NCBI GenBank assembly: GCA_001818365.1
Contig: MHKK01000001.1
Span: 5,520-19,569, forward strand
Direction of reading: 5' to 3'
Origin: Candidatus Komeilibacteria bacterium RIFCSPHIGHO2_01_FULL_52_14
GTDB lineage: Bacteria > Patescibacteriota > Patescibacteriia > UBA1558 > 2-01-FULL-52-15
DNA: 14,050 nucleotides
Positions within the stretch are counted from its first letter, which is position 1, and each line of letters starts with the position of its first letter. This document shows positions 6,413 to 12,287 of this stretch, in pieces. Under the pieces are notes generated by a model. It saw only the letters and a list, made by a program, of their open reading frames with translations, was not told the origin of the DNA and ran no database searches. Both the position numbers and the translations under genes were made by a program.

Positions 6413-6471
6413 CGCTCAGCCACCTTTCCAACACGGGCAGGGTCGCTCATTCAGGTTAAACGAGCGCGTCA

Positions 6472-6500
6472 ATTATAATGATGGACATACCTTAAGTCAA
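6472..6500 (-). promoter_or_regulatory. Near-consensus promoter for the tRNA-Ser island
   Basis: On the minus strand TTGACT (6495-6500) and a perfect TATAAT (6472-6477) are 17 bp apart. The start point would fall near 6465, about 35 nt before the disrupted tRNA-Ser, so the whole hairpin-rich region and the nested intact tRNA should be transcribed. Confidence 0.75.
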
Positions 6501-6524
6501 TTGAAAGGCCATAAAGCGAAGGGG

Positions 6525-6551
6525 TTGACAGAAACACCCGTTCAGTATACA
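6525..6551 (+). promoter_or_regulatory. Promoter of the RRM gene
   Basis: TTGACA (6525-6530) and TATACA (6546-6551) are 15 bp apart, with a perfect -35 and a slightly short spacer. It is divergent from the tRNA promoter and gives a leader of about 100 nt. Confidence 0.6.
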
Positions 6552-6559
6552 GTGCCGTG

Positions 6560-6658
6560 CGTAAGCTCTCTTATCGTAGTTGCCTTGCTAACGTGAGTTA
6601 GAAAGCAAAGCGGAGAGAAGATTAGGTCGGCTTACGTTAAGCAAGCATAACGAACGCA
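6560..6658 (+). promoter_or_regulatory. Structured 5' leader of the RRM gene with two exclusive folds
   Basis: Fold A: CGTAAGC (6560-6566) pairs with GCTTACG (6630-6636), CTCTC (6566-6570) can pair with GAGAG (6613-6617), and CTAAC-GTGA-GTTAG (6588-6601) forms a GNRA-capped hairpin. Fold B: CTTGCTAACGT (6584-6594) pairs with ACGTTAAGCAAG (6634-6645), 11 bp with one bulge. The two share bases and cannot coexist. No Shine-Dalgarno is seen before the ATG. Leaders of RNA-binding and cold-shock genes are often regulatory, so temperature or autoregulatory control is a reasonable inference. Confidence 0.5.
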
Positions 6659-6982
6659 ATGGCAAAAAGATTATTCGTCGGTAGCTTGTCATTCGGCACA
6701 ACGAATGACTCCCTCAAAGACGCCTTTGCCCAGGCCGGTACGGTTGTATCGGCACAGGTCATCATCGACAAGATGAATGGCCGGTCCAAGGGCTTTGGTT
6801 TCGTCGAGATGGGAACCGATGAGGAAGCGACAGCAGCGATCGACATGTGGAACGGCAAGGACTTGGATGGCCGCTCAATTGTCGTGAACGAAGCGCGCCC
6901 GATGGCCGAGCGTCCTCCGCGACCTCGCGGCGGATTCGGTGGCGGACGAGACCGTGGTAGCCGTCAGTACGGCGACCGGTAA
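6659..6982 (+). CDS. RRM-domain RNA-binding protein
   Basis: A 107-aa protein with one RNA recognition motif followed by a short Gly/Arg-rich tail. RNP2 is LFVGSL (residues 5-10) and RNP1 is KGFGFVEM (44-51), with the aromatic residues that stack on RNA bases present (F6, F46, F48). The tail (PRGGFGGGRDRGSRQYGDR) is typical of the bacterial and cyanobacterial Rbp family and of plant glycine-rich RNA-binding proteins. It probably binds single-stranded RNA as a chaperone or cold-adaptation factor. It is monocistronic, between its own promoter and a strong terminator, with a long leader. Confidence 0.94.
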   Translation: MAKRLFVGSLSFGTTNDSLKDAFAQAGTVVSAQVIIDKMNGRSKGFGFVEMGTDEEATAAIDMWNGKDLDGRSIVVNEARPMAERPPRPRGGFGGGRDRGSRQYGDR

Positions 6983-7015
6983 GCATCCTCTCGAAAACTT
7001 GTTGTAAAACAAGAC

Positions 7016-7050
7016 GCAGCCCCCCACCGTTTGGTGGGGGGCTGCTTTGT
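7016..7050 (+). terminator. Intrinsic terminator of the RRM gene
   Basis: A perfect 13-bp GC-rich stem (7016-7028 with 7033-7045, loop GTTT) followed by TTTGT. The T-tract is short but the stem is very stable. Confidence 0.85.
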
Positions 7051-7118
7051 ATCCGCCGGCCCGGTATTCTCTCGCGGCCTTTTATCAAAACCAAAACCCT
7101 GCTATTCTAATGGCATGA

Positions 7119-7180
7119 ATCCCGTTAGAGTTCAATAACATTCGGCGGGGTCCTATAATATATGAAAACTCTAACGGGAT
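7119..7180 (+). promoter_or_regulatory. Promoter embedded in a 14-bp inverted repeat
   Basis: ATCCCGTTAGAGTT (7119-7132) and its exact complement (7167-7180) flank 34 bp holding a perfect TATAAT (7154-7159), with TTCAAT (7131-7136) 17 bp upstream as a weak -35. The start point would fall near 7166 and the right arm runs into the ATG at 7179. The mRNA from this promoter would therefore have a leader of only about 12 nt and no Shine-Dalgarno. The arms overlap the -35 on one side and the start region on the other, as an operator pair would. Confidence 0.65.
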
Positions 7181-7682
7181 GAAACTGGAGTACAAATACG
7201 GCCTCTCCATCGGTGTCGGCGTCTCATGCTGGGTGATGGCCGAATTCTTTTTGGGTTTTCACACGACACGGCTGAGCATTGGGGAGTACTCCGGTTACAT
7301 TGCGATTCTAATTCCCATTATAGTGTTGTGGCGTGCACTTTCTGAAAAAAGACAGGCAAGCGGCTCCCTTTCCTATGGGGCCGCATTTAAGAGCGGTTTG
7401 ATTATCTCGTTTATCGCCGCGCTGTTCATTAGCGTTTTCTTTGCGCTGTATATTTTTGCGATCAATCCCCGGTGGCTGGATCTTGGTCTGGCGTATGAAC
7501 GTTCGAAGCTACTGGGTCTCGGCATTACCGAGGAGGAAATTATTCTCCAGACCGATGCGATGGCGGCACTCTATACACCGCAGATACAGATTGCGAGCGC
7601 TTTTTTTGGAACCTTGATTCAGGGAATCGGGCTTTCCCTTGCCCTAGCTTTTTTTATCCGCAGACGCACGCGGGTATCCTGA
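7179..7682 (+). CDS. DUF4199-like four-helix membrane protein
   Basis: A 167-aa protein with four hydrophobic segments, near residues 7-26, 38-52, 70-95 and 138-160, and a soluble helical loop between helices 3 and 4 (NPRWLDLGLAYERSKLLGLG...). The order, the KxGLxxGxG start and the SYGAAFKSGLIISF segment fit the DUF4199 family of bacterial membrane proteins of unknown function. The ATG at 7179 is part of an inverted-repeat arm; the earlier ATG at 7162 runs into a stop after five codons and is rejected. proS begins 6 bp after its stop, so the two are likely cotranscribed. Confidence 0.75.
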   Translation: MKLEYKYGLSIGVGVSCWVMAEFFLGFHTTRLSIGEYSGYIAILIPIIVLWRALSEKRQASGSLSYGAAFKSGLIISFIAALFISVFFALYIFAINPRWLDLGLAYERSKLLGLGITEEEIILQTDAMAALYTPQIQIASAFFGTLIQGIGLSLALAFFIRRRTRVS

Positions 7683-7688
7683 ACGTGT

Positions 7689-9131
7689 ATGGCAGTTGAC
7701 GCATCGCGAAGCATTACGAAGCAGTCGAAAGATTTCAGTCAATGGTATCTGGATGTCATCGCGGCTGCCGATCTGGCCGAGCATTCGGACGTGAAGGGTT
7801 CGATGATAATCAAGCCCTACGGATATGCCATCTGGGAACGCATGCAGCGGATATTGGACGACCGCATCAAAGCAACGGGGCACCAGAACGCATACTTCCC
7901 GTTGCTCATTCCGGAGAGCTACCTGAAAAAAGAGAAAGAGCACGTGAAGGGATTTTCGCCTGAACTGGCGGTGGTAACGCACGCAGGCGGCGAAAAGCTG
8001 GATGAGCCGCTGGTCGTGCGCCCGACCTCGGAAACCATTATCAATGAGGCGTTCAGCCGCTGGATACAGTCATGGCGGGACCTGCCGATGCTTATCAATC
8101 AGTGGGCGAACGTTGTCCGCTGGGAGTTGCGCCCGCGCTTGTTTTTGCGCACGACCGAATTCTTGTGGCAGGAGGGACACACGGCGCATGCAACGGAACA
8201 GGAAGCCGAGGAAGAAGCGCGCAGGATGCTGGGCGAATACCGGACGTTTGTCGAGAAGACGCTTGCCATACCGGTTGTCGCCGGCGAAAAAACCGAAATG
8301 GAACGTTTTGCGGGCGCGGCCCGCACGTATACGATCGAAGCGCTGATGCCCGACGGCAAGGCGCTGCAGATGGGGACATCCCATAATCTCGGGCAGAATT
8401 TTGCAAAAGTTTTTGGCGTGAAATATCTGGATAAAAACAATGAAGAGCAGTTTGTGTGGCAGACAAGCTGGGGCGTCTCCACTCGCATGATGGGGGGACT
8501 TATCATGGCGCATGGCGATGACGGTGGTCTGATACTGCCTCCGGCAGTCGCCCCGGTACAGGTTGTCGTGGTTACCATCGGAACGAATTCTGCCGAAAAG
8601 AAAAAAGTTACGTCCACCATAGCGGAACTGTGCGGAGAGCTTGGAAAGCTCGGCGTGCGATTCACGGTTGACGATCGCGAGAATGAAACTCTCGGCGCCA
8701 AGATTTATACGTGGGAGAAAAAGGGCGTTCCGATCCGTATTGAGATCGGGCCGAAGGACGTCGCGGTGAAGAAAGCACAGGTGAAGCGGCGCGATGCCGG
8801 CGTAAAGGAACAGCTGCCGCTTGCCGGTCTCGGGAAGAAAGTCGAGGCCTTGCTTGCGGACGTTCAAGTGTCATTATTTGAAAAAGCGAAAGCGCGACTT
8901 GAGGGAAAGTCGGTCTTTGCCAAAACGATGGACGCGTTCGAAGCCGCTATCGAGGAAGGAAAGTTTGCATACGTTCCGTGGGCAGGCTCGACGGTCGATG
9001 AACTGCGGATCAAGGAAAAAACCAAGGCAACGGTGCGCTGTTTGCCGTTCGAACACGGCTATTCAGGCGGCGCGTGCATCGCAACCGGCAAAAAGACAAA
9101 CACTATCGCGGTTTTTGGCCGCTCGTATTAA
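7689..9131 (+). CDS. proS: Prolyl-tRNA synthetase (archaeal/eukaryote-type)
   Basis: It charges tRNA-Pro with proline. At 480 aa it is the short type without the editing insertion domain of the E. coli-type enzyme. The class II core is complete: the N-terminal KGSMIIKPYGYAIWE region, PTSET near residue 116, motif 2 (WELRPRLFLRTTEFLWQEGHTAH, ~145-168) and motif 3 (GVSTRMMGGLIMAHGDDGGLILPP, ~261-284). An anticodon-binding domain follows (~285-390), and a C-terminal domain ends in FGRSY, the terminal Tyr being characteristic of this type. The C-terminal zinc site looks degenerate: WAGSTVDE (431-438) stands where WCGxxxCE is usual, and a single Cys463 stands where CxxC is usual. There is no Shine-Dalgarno; it lies 6 bp after the DUF4199 gene. 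Confidence 0.96.
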   Translation: MAVDASRSITKQSKDFSQWYLDVIAAADLAEHSDVKGSMIIKPYGYAIWERMQRILDDRIKATGHQNAYFPLLIPESYLKKEKEHVKGFSPELAVVTHAGGEKLDEPLVVRPTSETIINEAFSRWIQSWRDLPMLINQWANVVRWELRPRLFLRTTEFLWQEGHTAHATEQEAEEEARRMLGEYRTFVEKTLAIPVVAGEKTEMERFAGAARTYTIEALMPDGKALQMGTSHNLGQNFAKVFGVKYLDKNNEEQFVWQTSWGVSTRMMGGLIMAHGDDGGLILPPAVAPVQVVVVTIGTNSAEKKKVTSTIAELCGELGKLGVRFTVDDRENETLGAKIYTWEKKGVPIRIEIGPKDVAVKKAQVKRRDAGVKEQLPLAGLGKKVEALLADVQVSLFEKAKARLEGKSVFAKTMDAFEAAIEEGKFAYVPWAGSTVDELRIKEKTKATVRCLPFEHGYSGGACIATGKKTNTIAVFGRSY

Positions 9132-9157
9132 ACTGGCTGCATTGCAAAATGTGGCTT

Positions 9158-9206
9158 GATCCTCCTTCGCATAAAGCTTCGGAGGATCTGTGGTCGCTGA
9201 GCGACC
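9158..9206 (+). other. Two tandem hairpins after proS
   Basis: GATCCTCC/GGAGGATC (9158-9165 with 9181-9188) is followed by GGTCGC-TGA-GCGACC (9192-9206). There is no T-run, so factor-independent termination is unlikely. They may protect the proS mRNA 3' end or belong to the palindromic repeats of this genome. The rest of 9132-9330 holds promoter elements only. Confidence 0.5.
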
Positions 9207-9234
9207 TTGACAACCCCTGTATTTGGTGTATCCC
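9207..9234 (+). promoter_or_regulatory. Possible distal promoter of HU
   Basis: A perfect TTGACA (9207-9212), 16 bp, then TATCCC (9229-9234), immediately after the hairpins. The -10 is weak. Confidence 0.3.
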
Positions 9235-9262
9235 TGGTTTGGAAAGTGTTGAAAATAGGGGC

Positions 9263-9290
9263 TTTTCAAGTTCTTGAGACGTGCTATACT
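9263..9290 (+). promoter_or_regulatory. Extended -10 promoter of HU
   Basis: TGC-TATACT (9282-9290) is an extended -10; the best -35 is TTTTCA (9263-9268) 16 bp upstream. The leader would be about 33 nt and A/T-rich, without a Shine-Dalgarno. Confidence 0.55.
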
Positions 9291-9330
9291 GGAATGGCTT
9301 TAAAAATTAACTAATTAATTACCCAATAGT

Positions 9331-9612
9331 ATGGCGAAGATGACAAAGTCACAGATACTGCAGGCGCTGGCCGAAAAGACCGGCCACACCAAGAAGGATA
9401 TAGCCGCTCTGCTGGATGCCATTGTCGAAATGGCTTACAGCGAGGTCAAGAAGAGTGGCGAATTCGCGTTGGCAGGTATCGGCAAGCTGGTGAAAGTGAA
9501 CCGCAAGGCGCGCATGGGCAGAAACCCTGCGACCGGCGAGACGATCTCGATCCCGGCGAAGACCGTGGTCAAGTTCCGTGTTGCAAAAGCTGCAAAGGAA
9601 GCGGTTCTGTAA
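9331..9612 (+). CDS. HU-family DNA-binding protein
   Basis: A 93-aa histone-like protein that binds and bends DNA as a dimer in the nucleoid. The N-terminal helices (MTKSQILQALAEKTGHTKKDIAALLDAIVEM) form the dimer core. GIGKLVKVNRKAR leads into the DNA-binding arm with the family signature GRNPATGETISIPA, whose Arg-Asn-Pro intercalates DNA. The C-terminal KTVVKFRVAKAAKEAVL is standard. The length is normal (HU is about 90 aa). HU and IHF subunits cannot be separated with certainty, but the sole copy here and the sequence favour HU. It is monocistronic, with its own promoter and a strong terminator. Confidence 0.95.
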   Translation: MAKMTKSQILQALAEKTGHTKKDIAALLDAIVEMAYSEVKKSGEFALAGIGKLVKVNRKARMGRNPATGETISIPAKTVVKFRVAKAAKEAVL

Positions 9613-9626
9613 CTCGACACTCATAT

Positions 9627-9660
9627 CTCCCCCGGCATACGTCGGGGGAGGTTTTTGTTT
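9627..9660 (+). terminator. Intrinsic terminator of HU
   Basis: A 10-bp stem with one G-T pair (9627-9636 with 9641-9650, loop ATAC) followed by GTTTTTGTTT. Confidence 0.92.
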
Positions 9661-9704
9661 AAAAAAAGAGCGCCGAGTGTGGGATTGGACCACGGCGCGG
9701 CGCT
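9661..9704 (-). terminator. Intrinsic terminator of the 104-aa gene
   Basis: Read on the minus strand: AGCGCCG/CGGCGCT (9698-9704 with 9669-9675) with an inner GTGG/CCAC helix (9679-9682 with 9690-9693), then C and seven T (complement of 9661-9667). It lies back-to-back with the HU terminator. Confidence 0.75.
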
Positions 9705-9755
9705 GGTGTTTGGTGCCTGTCAGCCGAAGCGGCTTAAGGCGTAGGCGGGATCGGG

Positions 9756-10070
9756 TCAGGAAGCAGTGACAACACGCATGTTCGCAGTGGAGCGGACGTC
9801 CTTCACGAGATGGTACTGGACCTCGCCCCCGACGGCCATGAAGAAGATGTGGCCGGGGAAGACCCCGAGGCACTTGCTCTCGTGAACCGTGCCGTTGCGG
9901 CGCGCCATGGCCTTGGAGGGCACTGCGCCCTCGAGCGGCTTGCCGCGCTGATCCACGCGGAGGGTGACGACGATGTCGCCTTCCTGGGCGTGATGCTTCA
10001 TCTGCAGCATGGGCACTGGGGTTCCGTTTCTGCGAGCGGACGGTTGTCTCTGACTCGATTGATGCGTCAT
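9756..10070 (-). CDS. Hypothetical soluble protein, 104 aa
   Basis: Family not recognised. Starts MTHQSSQRQPSARRNGTPVP: residues 1-20 are polar and probably disordered. The remainder looks beta-rich (EGDIVVTLRVDQRGKPLEGAVP ... CLGVFPGHIFFMAVGGEVQYHLVKDV), with a Lys/Arg-rich middle (SKAMARRNGT). The start at 10070 was chosen because GGGGGAG lies 7 nt upstream; an in-frame ATG at 10097 lacks this. It is monocistronic and convergent with HU. The strong ribosome-binding site and dedicated terminator support a real, well-expressed gene. The alternation of strands suggests a small barrel, but no function can be assigned. Confidence 0.7.
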   Translation of the reverse strand: MTHQSSQRQPSARRNGTPVPMLQMKHHAQEGDIVVTLRVDQRGKPLEGAVPSKAMARRNGTVHESKCLGVFPGHIFFMAVGGEVQYHLVKDVRSTANMRVVTAS

Positions 10071-10320
10071 TCGCTGACTCCCCCTTGTGTACGACATTTA
10101 TCGCGTACTACGTTGAACAGCTCGGCGCTGTGGGCAGTATGGTATGCTTCCTGAGGAGGCACCCCCTTATTCTGTCCTTCGGCGAAAGGACGGATCAGCA
10201 AATCGGCGGGAAGAACAATTTCAAGACGCTACTATATCCCCACATGCCCTATTCGTCAACCCAGCATCACTTTTTCACATGGTAAAAGTGGTGCTGGGTC
10301 AACCCCGGTTTTCCACCTTT
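10071..10320. other. Intergenic region with a 16-bp stem-loop
   Basis: No gene is seen. It should hold the minus-strand promoter of the 104-aa gene, but no convincing -35/-10 pair stands out. Small hairpin GTCCTT-CGGCGA-AAGGAC lies near 10178-10195. The main feature is a 16-bp stem with one G-T pair, 10259-10274 with 10284-10299, loop 10275-10283. It has no T-run on either strand, so it is not a standard terminator. Confidence 0.6.
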
Positions 10321-10349
10321 TTGCGTAAAACCAGTGGCTTTAGTACAAT
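10321..10349 (+). promoter_or_regulatory. Promoter of the dnaG-rpoD operon
   Basis: TTGCGT (10321-10326), a 17-bp spacer, then TACAAT (10344-10349). The start near 10356 gives a leader of about 145 nt. Confidence 0.6.
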
Positions 10350-10365
10350 GCTGCCGTAGGGCGCG

Positions 10366-10500
10366 TGCCCGGTAATACAACCTCGATATGCCTGACATCC
10401 GTCAGGCATGCGAAAAGGGCTTACTTGTTGTAATACACGGGCATGGTCAGACGAGGTTATATTTTCAAGCTCAAGATACATCGAGGTTGATATACCGGGT
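10366..10500 (+). promoter_or_regulatory. Structured leader of dnaG with alternative pairing over the ribosome-binding region
   Basis: Fold A: TGCCCG/CGGGCA (10366-10371 with 10438-10443), ACAAC/GTTGT (10377-10381 with 10427-10431), enclosing a 9-bp hairpin (10388-10396 with 10401-10409, loop ATCC). Fold B: CAACCTCGAT (10378-10387) pairs perfectly over 10 bp with ATCGAGGTTG (10480-10489), which covers the only GAGG (10483-10486) before the dnaG ATG. The 7-nt CGAGGTT also occurs at 10452-10458 as a competitor. Folds A and B share 10378-10381 and are exclusive. Confidence 0.45.
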
Positions 10501-12258
10501 ATGACACCCATTGAAGAGATCAAATCAAAACTCGCGATAGATCAAGTTATTGGCGAGTACGTCACGCTCAAGCAGGCAGGGACGAACTTTAAAGGACTGT
10601 GCCCGTTTCATCAGGAAAAGACACCTTCTTTTATGGTATCGCCGGAAAAACAGATCTGGCACTGCTTTGGCTGCAACGAAGGTGGGGATGTTATCTCGTT
10701 CATTCAGAAGTACGAGGGTCTTGATTTTAAGGGTGCCACAGAATTATTGGCGCAGAAAGCAGGAGTCGTTTTTAAGGGATTCGCCGCACCGGATCAGGGC
10801 AAGAAGCGCGTGTTGCACGAGATCCACGAACACGCCCAAAGCTATTATGAAAAAATTCTCCACGCAGCGGACGACGCTTCCACAAAGACGCTTGCCTATC
10901 TTGCTTCCCGCGGGTTGACGGATCAGACGATACGCGAATGGGGACTGGGACTTGCCCCCGATTCGTGGGACGCCCTGATCGTGCATCTGCGTTCCAAAAA
11001 ATTTTCCGAAGCGGATATCATCGCGTCGGGCCTGGCAATTGCACGGGACGGAAAAGTGTACGACCGGTTCCGCAGACGGCTTCTCTTCCCGATCTGCGAC
11101 GTGCAGGGCAAGGTTGTCGCGTTTACGGCCCGCACGTTGCAGTACATCGTGTACCAGGACGAGGACATTGCCGGTAAGTATGTGAACAGCCCGCAGACGC
11201 CGGTCTATAACAAGAGCCAGATCCTGTACGGCTTCGATAAAGCAAAACATGACATCAAGCGATTGAATTACGCGATCATTGTGGAGGGCAACATGGACGC
11301 AATCATGTCGCAGCAAGCCGGGATCAAGAACGTCGTCGCCGTATCGGGCACCGCGCTGACACTCGATCAGCTGAAGCTTCTCGGCCGTTACACCAAGAAC
11401 ATTATTCTTTCGTTCGATGCCGATACCGCCGGGTCTCAGGCGGTATTCCGTGGTATCGGGCTTGCCTGGCAGCAGGATATGAACGTTAAGGTGATTATTT
11501 TGGAGGGTAGCAAAGATCCGGCGGAAATCATTCAAAAAGATTCCGAGCTCTGGAAACAGGCGATCAAGACATCGATCGGTGTCGTGGATTTTTACATCGA
11601 CGCCGTCTGTGCCCGGGTTGATTTGTCCCGCGCAGACCATAAAAAGCAGGCGGTACAAAAGATCATGGCGATTATCAGTCAATTGCGGTCCCGTGTTGAA
11701 CAGGAGCATTATATTACGATATTGTCCCGGCGTCTCGGTGTCAGTACCGAGACGCTGTGGGCGCTTGTCGCAAACCCGCAGCGGGTAGATGTCGCGGAGG
11801 AGATAGCGAAAGCGGAGCATGCAAGCCCGATGGTGGTCAGCCAGCATTTACTCGCGTTCATTACCGCGCACCCGCAGCACTGTACGTTCGTCTTCGATCA
11901 GATTGAGCCGGAAATGCTATCCGGCGAGCTGCAGGATCTTTACAAAAAGATAATAGTATCGTACACTAAGGGACAATCATATAACCCTCGTGCCTTTGCT
12001 TCCGAACTAAGTGCAGTCGAACTCTCGCTATGGAGCGAGCTTGTTTTTTTAGCAGAACGACTGTACGAGAGTTTGCTGTTGCAGGACCAAGAGCGCGAGC
12101 GCGCGTACCTCACGAGACGTATCAGGCAGATGTTTCTGTCGCAGCGCCTGAAGGAACTCACGGAAGCGATTCGCAGCGCAGAGAGGATCGGAGATGCTGC
12201 GCTTGTCGACTCGCTGCTGCGGCAACACCAGGAAGTATCCGCGCGCCGGTCGCTGTAA
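10501..12258 (+). CDS. dnaG: DNA primase
   Basis: It synthesises RNA primers at the replication fork, recruited by the replicative helicase. At 585 aa it is a normal length for DnaG. The N-terminal CHC2-type zinc domain has C34, H37, C55 and C58 (CPFHQEKTPSF...WHCFGCNEGGD). The DnaG N-terminal catalytic subdomain follows (~120-250). The TOPRIM core includes VEGNMDA with E262, and SFDADTAG with D306 and D308, the metal-binding acidic residues. The C-terminal ~170 residues are helical and should bind the helicase. The start at 10501 (MTPIEEIKSKL) matches the family start; an in-frame ATG at 10408 would add 31 unrelated residues lying inside the structured leader. It is first in a dnaG-rpoD operon, as in the macromolecular-synthesis operon. 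Confidence 0.96.
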   Translation: MTPIEEIKSKLAIDQVIGEYVTLKQAGTNFKGLCPFHQEKTPSFMVSPEKQIWHCFGCNEGGDVISFIQKYEGLDFKGATELLAQKAGVVFKGFAAPDQGKKRVLHEIHEHAQSYYEKILHAADDASTKTLAYLASRGLTDQTIREWGLGLAPDSWDALIVHLRSKKFSEADIIASGLAIARDGKVYDRFRRRLLFPICDVQGKVVAFTARTLQYIVYQDEDIAGKYVNSPQTPVYNKSQILYGFDKAKHDIKRLNYAIIVEGNMDAIMSQQAGIKNVVAVSGTALTLDQLKLLGRYTKNIILSFDADTAGSQAVFRGIGLAWQQDMNVKVIILEGSKDPAEIIQKDSELWKQAIKTSIGVVDFYIDAVCARVDLSRADHKKQAVQKIMAIISQLRSRVEQEHYITILSRRLGVSTETLWALVANPQRVDVAEEIAKAEHASPMVVSQHLLAFITAHPQHCTFVFDQIEPEMLSGELQDLYKKIIVSYTKGQSYNPRAFASELSAVELSLWSELVFLAERLYESLLLQDQERERAYLTRRIRQMFLSQRLKELTEAIRSAERIGDAALVDSLLRQHQEVSARRSL

Positions 12259-12287
12259 GCATGGTATGAAAACAAAATATTGATCTG

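Larger units (their letters stand above)
6038..6429 (-). pseudogene. tRNA-Ser gene interrupted in its loops by hairpin inserts
   Basis: Read on the minus strand, pieces of one tRNA-Ser occur in order: GGAAAGGTGGCTGAGCG (6429-6413), GTCTAAAGCGCACGCTTG (6351-6334), GAAAGC (6271-6266), ACGCCAAGGCATCGAGGGTTC split across its T-arm (6121-6101), then GAATCCCAT and CCTTTCC-G-CCA (6057-6038). The acceptor ends GGAAAGG and CCTTTCC pair 7 of 7, and CCA is encoded. Removing 6352-6412, 6272-6333 and 6058-6100 restores a canonical D-loop, an anticodon loop TTGGAAA (anticodon GGA) and T-loop TTCGAAT. The 3' strand of the anticodon stem and 5' side of the variable arm are not recognisable; at that position sits an intact tRNA-Ser. 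It is probably non-functional unless the inserts are removed from RNA, for which no mechanism is evident. Confidence 0.7.

Noticed and set aside
6038..6429. Group I intron in the tRNA-Ser anticodon loop
   Set aside because: The 62-bp insert is far too short for a group I core and consists only of two simple hairpins.
5869..6430. CRISPR array
   Set aside because: The repeats are palindromes of different length with irregular spacing, and no constant repeat-spacer unit or cas gene is present.
6142..6459. Coding frames across the tRNA-Ser island
   Set aside because: They translate tRNA and palindromic DNA; no protein signal.
8070..8867. 265-aa minus-strand frame over proS
   Set aside because: Opposite a complete ProRS; composition is Arg/Pro/Ser-rich as expected for a shadow frame.
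10098..10260. SRP RNA or another small structured RNA
   Set aside because: A TCAGGAAGCA-like stretch on the minus strand lacks the GGAA-capped domain IV arrangement; nothing else matches a known RNA family.
10408..10500. Upstream start for DnaG adding 31 residues
   Set aside because: The family begins at MTPIEEIKSKL; the extension lies in a structured leader and is not DnaG-like.
10744..11847. 367-aa minus-strand frame over dnaG
   Set aside because: Opposite the conserved TOPRIM region of primase; no recognisable domain.
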